Assembly (NCBI GenBank): GCA_026225945.1
Contig: JAMJFZ010001868.1
Location: 8,833,001 to 8,897,000, forward strand
Length of the DNA stretch: 64,000 nt
Source: Cricetomys ansorgei
Taxonomy: Eukaryota > Chordata > Mammalia > Rodentia > Nesomyidae
Direction of reading: 5' to 3'
Both the position numbers and the translations under genes were made by a program. Below the pieces are notes generated by a model. The model was given only the letters and a program-made list of their open reading frames with translations. It was not told the origin of the DNA and ran no database searches. This document shows positions 24,856-35,735 of the stretch, piece by piece (position 1 is the first letter of the stretch; every line of letters starts with the position of its first letter).

Positions 24856-26932
24856 GTACACTGACTTGAAGGACAAGGAAATCTCGCACCGATGAATAGA
24901 AGAACCAGTGGCCAAATTTCACTCCTCTTCATCCCAAAATCTGTTGTTGAAACTGCTGTCTGGTTTCAGGGTTTGGCTGACACTGGGATGCGGTGAAGAC
25001 TGCATCGCCAGAATAGGATGGCTGTCTCTTGAAACTCCCGTATCCTGAGGCCCAGGGAAGAATATCAACTTAATCCTAAGGTTCTTGTTCTGCAATGTTG
25101 ACTGTGATCTGAGGACACACATCTCAAAAAGTCTCAAATACTAGCTTCTTTAGGAGAACCGACAGCAGCAGAAGACACAGCATGAAGTTGAAACATTTCC
25201 TGTCTTGATGGGGGAGAAGAAGACCATGCTCAGAAGAGTGACTGCCCTCAATAAGAGAATAATACAAAGACCCATGAGAAAACTGAGCTCTCCTGGCAGA
25301 CAGAATCACAGAGGATTTTGGGTTGCCAACTCCCTGTGGTGAGGCATTCAGCTGCAGTCTTAAATCTGTGGTCATCCAGTGGCTCTCAGCACATGGAGGC
25401 TGGATAAGGACCGATGCCTCTTGTCCTCATAAAGTCAGTTCTATTATCCATAGCCAAACGCCAGACAAATGACAGCCGTCTAACAATTTCATTGTGCACA
25501 AGCCTGAAACTGCATATGCCTACAGCTAGAAGAAATCGAGATGTGGCCTTAGTGGGTGATGAGAGAAGTCTGAGAGGGGCACCATTGCCTTCAGAGTTCA
25601 CCACTTCTTTCAGAATGGAAGGACAGTGATGTCATAGGAAGCTGCCCATTCCATTGAAGTTCTGTACTATTCCATCATGTAAGCCATTTCCACACCTCCT
25701 TTTCATAATGACTAGATATACCTTTAAAAAAGAAGAAGGCAAGGGAAAAAAAAAACCAGGGAATTATGGGAATATGGGAAGGAAAGGAGCTCCTCCCTAC
25801 AGCATCTGGTCGAATTTTCTTATCAGGTGACAGTCAAGAACTCTGACAGAATTAGGAGTATTTGTTTTAGATCTCTGTCTTTCCTAGCTACAAACCTGTA
25901 GTTTTCTAGGAATCTCACCAGGAATCCCATTTACAAGAAAGACATGCCTTAAGCCCCGTGGGCAACCCTAGTAGCTTCTGGTTTTAGTTTACCAGATTAT
26001 GATCTCATTTAAGGCACCTCTGGGTCAGTAATCTCACTTATCAAAGAGAGAAAGAAAAGAAAAAAGTGGTTTCTTACAATCCTTCGAAATGGAGCTGGAA
26101 ACCACCAAAATGGTCTCTGTGGCCAATACTAAGACACCTAACTGCAGCTCTCTCTGAAGGAGCCCATTCTCACACTTAAGTTTGTTGCATTCTTTTCCAG
26201 AACATCTTTCTCTTAACCTCTGTTCTTCTGTTTTCTAACATGCATAAATCTCCTTTGAGAAGCCCACATTCATGCTCTTGGGTGTGTCTTGCTCTTTTCT
26301 CGTAGTAGCTCTTTCTTTTTAGTAAACTCCAACTCTGCTTTGTGCTGGTTCTTCTTAAAATTCTTTATTGCTTCAAACTTGGGAAACCAGCTTTTCCTAA
26401 GCTGAAGTCCCTAAAAGATTTAGGGAGTGTGCCTTAGGTTCCTGCAGGTGACAGAGTGTAGTGTGCCTCTGTTCCTGATGCCTATGATAAAATATCCACA
26501 CATGAATGAGCTTTTGATTAATGAAATGTTGATTGAGTTTCTACTACTATCTGCTAGAGATAGTGTTAAATCATCAAAGACAAAGCTTTTGCACTTAATG
26601 TCAGGAGGGCACATAGAGCAGAAGTTTCCATGGAAACTTCATGAGAAGGGAGGCCTGGCTAAATGCACTAAGGCTGGATAGACTTGAGAGGCAGGCCGGA
26701 CAAGATTTGCTCCATGAGCCCCTGGTTGTTAAGTGACAGAGACATAATTTGAACCACAGAGAGAGATTTTGGAAGGGCAGGGGCCAGGCTAGGGGTGAAT
26801 GGATCTGAGACTAGAGAGCTAGCCAATCAAGGCCACTGTGTTGGTTGTTCCCTCTGCTCGAAATATTATTCTTTCCCATTAGGTTCATCTATTGATCCTT
26901 ACCCATGGGACTCCAGTCATCTCCTCGGGGGC

Positions 26933-27450
26933 TGTATTAGTTATTTTTCTCACCACTGTGATAAACACCATGACACAAGCAACAGAAGGAAGGCAGGGTT
27001 TATTATGGCTCAGGGTTGAGGGTACTTCGTGGTGGGAAGTTAAGATGGCAGGAGCTAAGATTGATTTGTTTTTATTGAATGAGTGTTTTGTCTGCATTTA
27101 TGTATGTGCACCGAGAGAATGCCTGGTGCCTTCAGATGCCAGAAGAAGGTGCTGGGTCTCCTGAACCTGCAATTACAGATGGCTGTAAGCCTCCATGTGG
27201 GTGCTGGAAACTGATTCTGGGTCCTCTGATAGAGCAGCCTGCTCTTAACTACTGGGCCATCTCTGCAGTCCCTCCTTTTTTCTTTTTGTATGGTCTAGGA
27301 TCTTAGTACAGAGAATGGTGCCACCCACAGAGGGCAGCTCTTCTCACTTCAACCCATCTACTCCAGACAGTCCTGAAGATAATGTCCAGAAGCATATCTC
27401 CCAGGTGATTCTAGGTCTCAACAAGTTGACATCTGAGATTAGCTATCACA
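26933..27450 (-). mobile_element. Solo LTR, rodent MaLR/ERVL-type, antisense, split by a B3 SINE
   Basis: The left part starts TGTATTAGTTATTTTTCTCA and the right part ends with CAAGTTGACATCTGAGATTA and GCTATCACA; together they form one antisense LTR. A B3 SINE (27060-27270) lies between them. Flanks GGGGC and ATTGT do not match, so either one end is truncated or the duplication has decayed. Confidence 0.65.
27060..27270 (-). mobile_element. B3 SINE, antisense
   Basis: TTTTATTGAATGAGTGTTTTGTC-type tail at left; AGATGCCAGAAGAAGGTGCT and CTGGGCCATCTCTGCAGTCC at right. Inserted into an antisense LTR. Confidence 0.88.
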
Positions 27451-28769
27451 ATTGTTATCCTCTCCCTCCTCTCATCTCCCTGACTGGATCTTGCCTAGAG
27501 TCTTAGCTGGTCTGCTGAAGACTTCAGAACGAATTAGAAAAGAATGACCTGTTTGTCAGGATAGAACCAACATTTGAGAAAACAACTGAACTTTCCTGGA
27601 AGAGAACATGGATGGCTTCAGAGCAAGGCTCATGGCTTTAGGAGCACAGCCTCTGTGGGTTTAATTTTGCACAGTGTTCAAAGGGTGAACTGTCCACAGA
27701 AGCTGAACCACAGCTTTTATTATACATGCTCTGAAAAACTGTACACCCTTTTCAGTGCCTGATAAGATGGCGGCTCCATTTCGATAGTTCAAGAATGTCT
27801 TGCAAACTCAGAAGCCCCACGAAGGCAGCAGATGTGGTTATCTGTTGTCACCAGAGCTGAGTGCGGTGTCTGACACACAGAGACCCTCGCTAAGCAATGG
27901 TTGTTTCGTGAATGAATGAGTGAAGGCCTGCAGAAGTAAATGACTGTTTCTGTGAACAGCTTCCCCAGGACTGGCCTTTCCCTGAAGTGGTAGTTCTGGT
28001 GACTGGCAGTTGCTTTGCCTTTATTGGTCTAAAATTCCAGGGAAGGAAGGTGATTGGCCCAGCTGAGGTCACATGCTCCCTGGAATTGGGGTGTGGCTTC
28101 CTGAATGGCAGCCTCACAGTGGCTTTTTTGTTTTTTTTTGAGTAAATTCTGCGTGCGGTATTGAAGCTCCTGAGAGTAAGAGGGGTGTTCTTCTAAGTAA
28201 AAGATGGGGTGCGCTAAAAACTGTTGCTGTCTCCCATCTACATCTCCGCAGGCGGCACTGGAAGCTTCTGGGTCCTTGTTTTTCCAGCGTGGAGACGGGG
28301 TGGGTGGGTTGTAGGGGGCTCTCTGAGCTCACCTCCAACGTGGCCTAGCCCCATCGTTCCATCCTCTTTGTTCTGTTCTGAGGCATAATTCTGTTCTGGT
28401 GCTGTAGTGATAAAGTCATGACAGTGGGTGCCCTTGACCAAGCAAGGCTTAATGGAGGTGAGTGACTCAAGAGAAGGGGTCTGGTGGTGGCCGGGAGGTG
28501 GGATGGGGGGGTTGGAGGAAGCAGGTTGGGGTCTTGCCCCCTCAAGATCTTACTGATCTCTGTTTTTCCCCAACTCAGTTTACCCAAGAACAGCAAGCCT
28601 GTCATCTACAAGGGTCTGAGGAAATGAGATATTGGAAAGGTAAGTTTTGACAGGAGCAAGTCGCTCAAAACACCCATCAATTGCCTGTTAAGTGCGTACC
28701 CTGACTGATTCTCTGAAGGTCTGTACTCTGCTGAGGGTGGAGTATGATGGTGATAAAGTAGCCTGAACC

Positions 28770-29104
28770 CAGGGTCTGTGCGAGGCAGTCTTCTAATCTG
28801 AAGCAAAATACCAGAGATAACGAAGAGAAAAGGTTTATTTGGCTCCTGTCCTCCTGTCTGGTCCATGATGGGTTGGGTGTGGTTTTGGCACTGTGGTGAG
28901 GCAGCACACCGTGACAGGAGTTTATGGCTGGCCCGGAACATCCGCACAGCAGGGAACACAAGAGGAAAAGGGAAGATTGGAGTCCCGTAGACCTTTCAAG
29001 GCCATACCAGCCCTCCAGTGACTCAAGCTTTGTGCCTAGCCGAGGGCTTAGCCTTTAAATCATGGGCTTTGGAGGTACGGATGCATCCCAGATCCAAAGG
29101 GTAG
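28770..29104. mobile_element. Old interspersed repeat, family not assigned
   Basis: GAGAAAAGGTTTATTTGGCT, TGTGGTGAGGCAGCACACCG, ACCTTTCAAGGCCATACC and TTTAAATCATGGGCTTTGGA run in the order of a dispersed repeat seen in many mammalian genomes. A related tail appears at 43740-43945. Confidence 0.5.
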
Positions 29105-29804
29105 CCGAGCCACTAGAGGGACAGAAAGGGAGTGTCTCTATCTTGTGATGTTAAACTGCAAGAGGCTCTCTACTCCCAGCCCCAATATCTTCCTAGGGTC
29201 ATTAAAATTGGATAAATGTGTCATTCCTGTTGTCGGTTCCTGTTGTTGGTTCCTGTTCCAGTTCTCCAGGCTCCTCCTCTGCGGCTTCCCTCCAGGCTGT
29301 TGTTCAAGCTCTTTGTAATCCTCCTCAACCTATTCACACAGATAGGGAATGCTGAGGCATGTCTTCTGTCACTAAGGGTCGGTCAGCAATACGAATCATG
29401 TTGGGGAAGCCATTCACTAAGTACCCCGGGCACCTGGGAAGGAAGGTGGGAAGGGCAGGTGGCTCAGGAGGGGAGGTAGGGGGTTGGGAGCACAGTCCAC
29501 AGCCCTCCTGAGACAACAGGGTCACTTTGGGTCCTGTTCTCACATTCCCCAGCTTGAGGTCCTGCTTTGGATCAGCTGCTTAACAATGAAGGGAGGAAGG
29601 GCCCCTGTCCTGTACCAGAGATCTGTGATTCTTGTTAACACTTGTGCACAGAGGACAGGCTCTTCCCAGGTGCTCCGTGTGCCTGCCTACTAGGGCTAGA
29701 AGAACAGACTCAGACCCATCCATATTCAAGGGCTCCAAAGCACACCTATCTAGAATACTGTAGAACAAAATGCTAGAACAGAACAGTTAAAAAAGATCAG
29801 AGGG

Positions 29805-29990
29805 GCTGGAGAGAGGGCTCAGTGGTTAAGAGCATTGGCTGCTCTGCTACAGGACCTGGGTTCAATTCCCACCACCTACATGGCAGCTCACAAGTGTCTG
29901 TAACCCTAGTTCCAGGGATCTGGCACCCTCATGCAGACATACATGCAGGCAAAACACCAATGCATGTAAAAATAAATAAGTTAAAAAATC
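29805..29990 (+). mobile_element. B2 SINE, sense, full length
   Basis: GGGGCTGGAGAGAGGGCTCA at the head, B box GGTTCAATTCC, GCAGACATACATGCAGGC near the end, and an AATAAA-containing tail. It is among the least diverged SINEs here. Confidence 0.96.
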
Positions 29991-29994
29991 AGAG

Positions 29995-30195
29995 GCAAGC
30001 CTTCTGGGTTTAATTCTCCCAGCACCATATTAAGTAGCTGTGTCATTCTGAGCATGTTACTTTACCTCTGTGTGCTTAAGTGTCCTCATTGTAAAGTGGA
30101 TTGTACAAAAGTACCTGCTTCTTAGGACTGTTTGGCGGAGTGAGTTAATGTGAGAGTACCTGGAACAAAGTGAGCAGTGTTTAGTAATATTTCTG
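29995..30195 (+). mobile_element. MIR SINE, sense
   Basis: GTAGCTGTGTCATTCTGAGC, ATGTTACTTTACCTCTGTGT and the following GTAAAGTGG match the MIR core and 3' part. It is an ancient mammalian element lying directly after the much younger B2. Confidence 0.8.
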
Positions 30196-30914
30196 TTCTG
30201 AAATCTGTTATCTGTGGTATCTTGGGAGATTTTGCAATGCTGAGTTAAGGAATATAAATGGAGGTTGTGCTGTTAGAGCTTTGGAGCCAGAAAAAAGTGA
30301 CCAAGATGGAGGGATGCAGGATACAACATGGACCAGTGTGGGGCTAGAGGCTGGAGTCCGGGTAAATGACTCTAACTGCATGGCAGGGACAGGTCACCTG
30401 GGAGCCCTTGTATTCTCTTTGGGGGAGGGGCAAGGAATTGATTTGGGGTCCTGGAGCCAGTGGGGCAAGGAGAAGAAACCATCAGATGACAGAGGAGGCA
30501 AAGAGGACTGCAGATGAAATGGAGACCCCTGAGCCTGTATAAGGTAGCCTCAGAAAAAGTAGCTCTGGCTAGGGCCCAAGTTGGAGTTGGGGGAAATTCT
30601 GGAATGAGATGAAGTGTATTCTTGGTATTTCTGTCCCAAAGAACACATCTCTTGCCCAGTACCCAGGATCTGCACACTGAAGGTGCTCATGGAAACTACC
30701 CAAGCCTTGCTGCTCAGCCTGCAGCTCTTGCCCCTACCTACCAGCTCCCCAACAAAATTCTTGTTATTTGAGCACAGGCCTAGGTGTCAGCAGTGCTTAG
30801 GAAAGCTAACAGAAAGGAATTGATCCCACCCAGACAAAATTACAGAAAGCCCCTGGATTTCAAGAAGGCAATACCTGTTGTCCAGAATGAATATCTAATC
30901 TAGGCAACACACCC

Positions 30915-31062
30915 CACACCCACTAGACATGATCTCACTATGTAACTCTGGCTGTCCTGGAATTCATTATGTAGACAAAACTGGCTTTGAACTGGTAAAG
31001 ATCCACCTGCCTCTGCCTCCCAAACACTGGGATTAAAGGTGTGTGCCACTACGACTGGCTTA
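30915..31062 (-). mobile_element. B1 SINE, antisense
   Basis: TCTGGCTGTCCTGGAATTCA, CACCTGCCTCTGCCTCCCAA and GGGATTAAAGGTGTGTGCCA: a nearly complete reverse B1. Confidence 0.93.
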
Positions 31063-31074
31063 ATATAGGCATTC

Positions 31075-31268
31075 TTTTTTTTTTTTTAAAGGTCAATACA
31101 TTTATTTATTTAAATTTTTATTTTATGTGTATTAGTGTGAGGGTGTCAGATCCCCTGAAACTGGAGTTACAGACAGTTGTGAGCTGCCATGTGGGTGCTG
31201 GAATATGAATCCACGTTCTCTGGAAGAACAGCCAGTGCTCTTAAACGGTGAGCCATCTCTTCAGCCCC
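31075..31268 (-). mobile_element. B2/B3 SINE, antisense
   Basis: T-rich tail, GTCAGATCCCCTGAAACTGG, and GGTGAGCCATCTCTTCAGCC at the right end. It abuts the B1 on its left. Confidence 0.93.
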
Positions 31269-32887
31269 AATCTAGGCACTCTTAATGGAGGAGGGTGATG
31301 GGGTGGTCATGGCTGAGTTTCAGACCCTTGATAGAGAATTATCAATGAATTTGCTAATTTAGGGTCTGAGACCCCAAAAGGCCAAGGACATTGTTCTAAC
31401 ATATCTTTGCTAAGGCAGGAGAATAAAGTACTAGGTAGATATCTGCGTTAGTTGAAGGAAATTTTTTTTCAGGTGGATGAACAGGAGCTCTGTTGTATGT
31501 GAGCAGGCCTGCATTTGTTCTACACATGAGTGTTTGCATGTTCTATTCCAAGTTTGGAACCACTGATTTTTCTTGAGTGTGTAGATGCCTTGCTTTCCTC
31601 TCACCAACATGGCCCTCACGGTAAGTTGTAGGTAGCATCCATGACATGGGTGGTTAGAGGCTCAAGAGACTAAAGCAGCTTCAACCTGGTTGTAGGTGAG
31701 ATTGGAATCTGCTGAGTCATAGGGTTTGAGCATCCTGCATGTTCGTCCTTTGTAGAACAGGATGTTCTTACCCCATAGTGTAGCATCACCATGGAAATGA
31801 GCATTTATTTTCCAGAGCTCCTGCCCAGCCCCCTTTCTACTGCAGTCTCCCTTCTCCATCCACTTTCCCAGAATGCTTCACTCTGCCATAATGAGATGCT
31901 CAGCTGCAGTGCAGCCACTAAGATCTGGAGATGGATGGGGTCTCCTGTTCCGCCCTGAGAGGGATGTTAAAAAGACATTGTATTCATGAAAGCAGGCAAG
32001 AAGAGGCAGAAAAATGAAGAGCCTGATAACACACAGAAGCCATTGTCCAAGGAAAATGGTTATTCTTTCTGTCCATCTCCTGCTAGCTGCAGTAATTGAA
32101 GAAATGCTATATTCATGGAAGTCACCACAAAGGTCAGGCATTGTTTAGACTGAATTGGAAAATTATTCCTTCTGAGATTGAATTAAATGCAACATCATTA
32201 GGACTTGATTAGCTCATTGTGGAATAAGGAGAAAAAAAATCCAATTCAGAGACTATGTGGTAAGGAATGAATACATGTTTTTTTTTTTATTCAAACCCTG
32301 TTAATTCCCTAGGCAGGTGTAATCTCCACAAAGTGAAAGGCCCTGGGTAAAAAAAGGAAACAGCCATCTTAAGCATCCCATATCTGCTCTAGAAAAAACA
32401 AAACAAAACAAAAATGTTGATTAGTTCAAAGGTCCGTTAATGCTACCTGATAGCTGTATGACAAGAAATCTTGGAAGTCAGAAATATTTTTTAAAAATCA
32501 GCAAAAGGTCTTTTATCGCTACTAGAGGCAAAACAAATTCATTGCTAAATGAAACCAAAATGGAAACAGGAATGTTAAGTCTAATTGGAAAATTCACAGC
32601 TTTGTTAAGTGAACCTCCAGATGGCTGCTTTATCAAGAGTCATTTTTAGTTTAAATTATCCCTGAGCTGGGAAGTAGCCAACCGTGCTTCACAGGTGTGT
32701 GTTCGTGTCACCCGGAAACATGAAGGGGTCCTGAGCAGTGGGAGCTCACACACTCCTTTCCTGTTCATTCTCCTAGTCCTAGAAGTGGTTTTATATGCTT
32801 GACCTTGTCATCCCCAATTACCCCTTGATGAAATTATTCCTGTTTTTATAGATGAAGGAGCTGAAGTCCAGACAAGTTGGCTAGATT

Positions 32888-32990
32888 TTTTTTTTTTGAC
32901 AAGTCCTTGCTGTGTAGCTTAGGTTGGCCTTGACCTTGTCATTCTCCTGCCTCATCCTCCAGAGAACCATCTTACTTGGCTCTCACATAG
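32888..32990 (-). mobile_element. B1 SINE fragment, antisense
   Basis: A T13 tract followed by GTGTAGCTTAGGTTGGCCTT and CATTCTCCTGCCTCATCCTC. The right end is decayed. Confidence 0.7.
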
Positions 32991-33109
32991 TGTATGTTTT
33001 CATTTGATGGTTGTAAATGGCAGGATCTGTCTTAATCCAGCTTGGCTCACAGGCAGTACCCGGAGTCATGTGTGTTCACTTTCAGCTCCCAGATTAATAG
33101 TGCTGGGAA

Positions 33110-33341
33110 GGTGTCTTGGTCAGGAAAGTGCTAGCTATGGATGCAAGAGGCTTTAGTGGAAGCATGTAATCTCAGCACTGGGGAGGTGGAGTCAGGCCGA
33201 TCCCTGTGCTTTAGATCCTCTAGGTGAGCAACAAAGGGTTTAGTGGAAGATATTCTCAAAACTATTGTGGAGAACAATTGAGGAAGACACTGATATCGAT
33301 ATCACTCTCTGGTCTCTACACATGTATACTGAAGTGCATGC

Positions 33342-33343
<2 letters not shown>
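33110..33343 (+). mobile_element. B4-like SINE remnant, sense
   Basis: TGTAATCTCAGCACTGGGGA and a preceding tRNA-like stretch (CAGGAAAGTGCTAGCTATGG), then a long decayed tail leading into a CA repeat. Confidence 0.55.

Positions 33344-33398
<55 letters not shown>
33344..33398. repeat. (CA)n microsatellite
   Basis: An uninterrupted CA run of 55 bp, the longest dinucleotide array in the window. Confidence 0.97.
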
Positions 33399-33400
<2 letters not shown>

Positions 33401-33756
33401 CACGCACAGTGTTTGATGTTAGTAGCTGTGGCTCTCAGGGAAGAGTAATTACTTCAGAGTACAAAGGAGAAATTATTCATTATGAGAACACAACATGAGT
33501 CTCTAATTCATAGAAAATCCTGTAGGTTGTATTACAGTTGGCTTATGTTTTGGGGGGTATCAACTTTTGGTACTCACAGGACTTCCCTTTATCTGAGTGA
33601 ATTCCCAATATGAACACAACTTTTTCTTTGTTCTGCAAATGCTTGCATTTTCTGTCACAGTAGGCTACACTGGTGACTTGTCCAAGGAGCATGCTCTTGC
33701 ATCCCAGTCTCTACCTTCATTGTAAATTTTAGAAGCTAGAGAAGAAAGAATGCAAG

Positions 33757-35140
33757 TGTCCTACTTAAGTTTTTATTGCTGTCATAAAGCACTGGCCAAA
33801 AGCAACTTGGGGAGAAGAGAGTTTATTTGACATCCAGATTTCAGTTCATCATCTAGGAAAGCCAAGTCAGTTAACGCTAGGCAGGAACCTGGAGGCAGGA
33901 TCTGAAGCAAATATCGTGGAGTTATGCTGATTCTGGCTGGTTCCTGGTTAGCTTTTTATACAACCCAAGAACAGGTCTCCAGGGATGGCATGACCTGCAG
34001 TGGGAGTGGTCTCAGCCTCATCGATCATTAATCAAGAAGATGCCCCAGAGACATACCTACTGGCCAATCTGATGGAGGCAAGCCCTCAATCCCGTCCCCT
34101 TGTAGTCAGAGATTCATGCCAGATGTAAAGATTGATTCAGGGCAAAAGCTATTTATTCTTTGTCTAATTAAGTCACCAGTTCTTAGTCCTGGAGCCCAGG
34201 AGTGTTTTGGCCTGCATACAACCTAGAATTTTTAAGCCTCCATATATCTAATATACCTCTGCAACTTATTGCTGACTGAGCTACTCTGACTAGCTCCTTC
34301 TGAACTCTGACTCTTCTTGTTCAACTCAACTCACTCATTGTTCTGGCTCAAACTCTTTTCCAAGCAGCTGACTCAAATTGACCTTCTGAACCAGCTGACT
34401 GTTTCTGACAGAACTCTTTGGATTCTGGCTTACTCTCAGACTGCCGCAGACTGAACTGCCCTGCTCAGCTTCAAACTGACTCACTCTTCCCATCTGATAC
34501 TGACTTCTTCTGATGAGCTGCCTCTGTGTCTCTTGTGAGCTCTCACTGCTCCATACTGCCTCAGACAGCCTCTTGCTTCTCAGTCAAATCGCTTCATTTT
34601 CTCTGTGTCTTGTGTCCTGTCTGCCTGCTTCAGACTGCTCACCTCATACTGCCTGCTGTAACTGACTCTTCTGTAACTAACTATGCTCTCAGCTGAGAGC
34701 CTCCCTTTCTATCATGAGAGTTGGTGGTTTCCTTACTCTGATTCACTCTAATTCTTTCTCTAATTTAGTCTCTTTGCCTGTCCTTCACTGACTCCTCTCA
34801 GATGTCACTTCTTGTGTGACATTGACTCTTTCTGAGGTCTGCTTCCACACTCTGTTTCTGTCTTAGAGATTAAAGGCACTGACCACTACTGCTTTATGAA
34901 TACTGGGATTAAAGATATTTGCTACCACTGCTTTCTGAATACTGGGATTAAAGGTATGTCCCAACATTCCTAAGATTCTTTCTATATTCCATCTGGACCA
35001 CACAGGTCCCTAAATATGATCCCTTCACATAGACCCCTAGAATATAGACCCTTCTGAGTTATCACACAGGCCTATTCCTCCATACCCCTTTCCCCAAGTA
35101 ACTATAGTATGTGTCAAGTTGGCAAAAATCAACCTGCATG
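33757..35140 (-). mobile_element. Antisense MaLR/ERVL-type LTR carrying a nested LTR
   Basis: The outer element starts TGTCCTACTTAAG and ends with GTGTCAAGTTGGCAAAAATC then AACCTGCATG. It is the same family as 1862-2249. A perfect 5-bp duplication GCAAG flanks it at 33752-33756 and 35141-35145. The final bases read ATG rather than ACA, a likely mutation. Between 34100 and 35085 it is interrupted by a second element. Without that insertion the LTR would be close to 400 bp, matching its relative at 1862. Confidence 0.82.
34101..35084. mobile_element. Nested LTR-like insertion (984 bp), family unknown
   Basis: The segment starts TGTAGTCAGAGATTCATGCC and ends CTATTCCTCCATA, with CCCCT immediately before (34096-34100) and after (35085-35089). 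It contains no ORF, is very pyrimidine-rich (repeated CTGACT, CTGCC and TTCT words, few G), and has a 37-39-bp internal duplication near 34884-34962 sharing ATACTGGGATTAAAG. The end is TA rather than the usual CA. A solo LTR is the best reading, but another transposon type is possible. Confidence 0.6.
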
Positions 35141-35524
35141 GCAAGTAATTATAGTGACTATCCAGTGAGGGACCAGCTTAGGGTAAAAGAAACAAGTGAT
35201 GTGAGAATCAGCATGTGATGGAATATGTTGGTACTGAGAATGTTGCAGCCATGGCAACAACACCACCATTGCTTAGGAGACATTCACTGGTCCTGTGTGC
35301 CAGGACTCAAGAGTCTAAAATATTAACCATTATTACAAAGTTGAACCACATTGTGCCAAGTATTATAAGCAATTACAGAAGCTATTATTTTTACTATTTT
35401 GAGAAAATGACAGAAGTGTTTCCCAGGCTAAAATGTCCAGTGAGTATTTGATTCAAGACCGGTTCTAACAATTCTGTGTTATTAAGGAAACAAACAAACA
35501 AACAAAAACTTGGGGGGGGCATGT

Positions 35525-35735
35525 TATGAAGATTTATTTTTTATTTTTATTCTGTCTATGTGTGTGCCTGTGTATATACATGTGAATGCAGATGTCCTGG
35601 GAGGGGCAGAGAATCCCCAGAGCCATGTTAAAGGGCTGTTATGAGCTGCCTGAGTTGGGTGCTGGGAACTGAACTTCAGTTCTCTGAACAAGTAATATTC
35701 TGTCTGAACCACTAAGCCATCTCTCCAGCTTCCCA
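35525..35735 (-). mobile_element. B3 SINE, antisense
   Basis: TTTATTTTTTATTTTTATTC tail, GCAGATGTCCTGGGAGGGGC, and ACTAAGCCATCTCTCCAGCT at the right end. Confidence 0.9.

Noticed and set aside
27764..27774. YY1 motif as promoter of a coding gene
   Set aside because: No coding exon or CpG island follows it. I keep it only as part of a weak noncoding-transcript suggestion.
34880..34965. Tandem repeat that could hint at a satellite or CRISPR-like array
   Set aside because: Only two units are present, inside an LTR-like element of a mammalian genome. There are no spacers.
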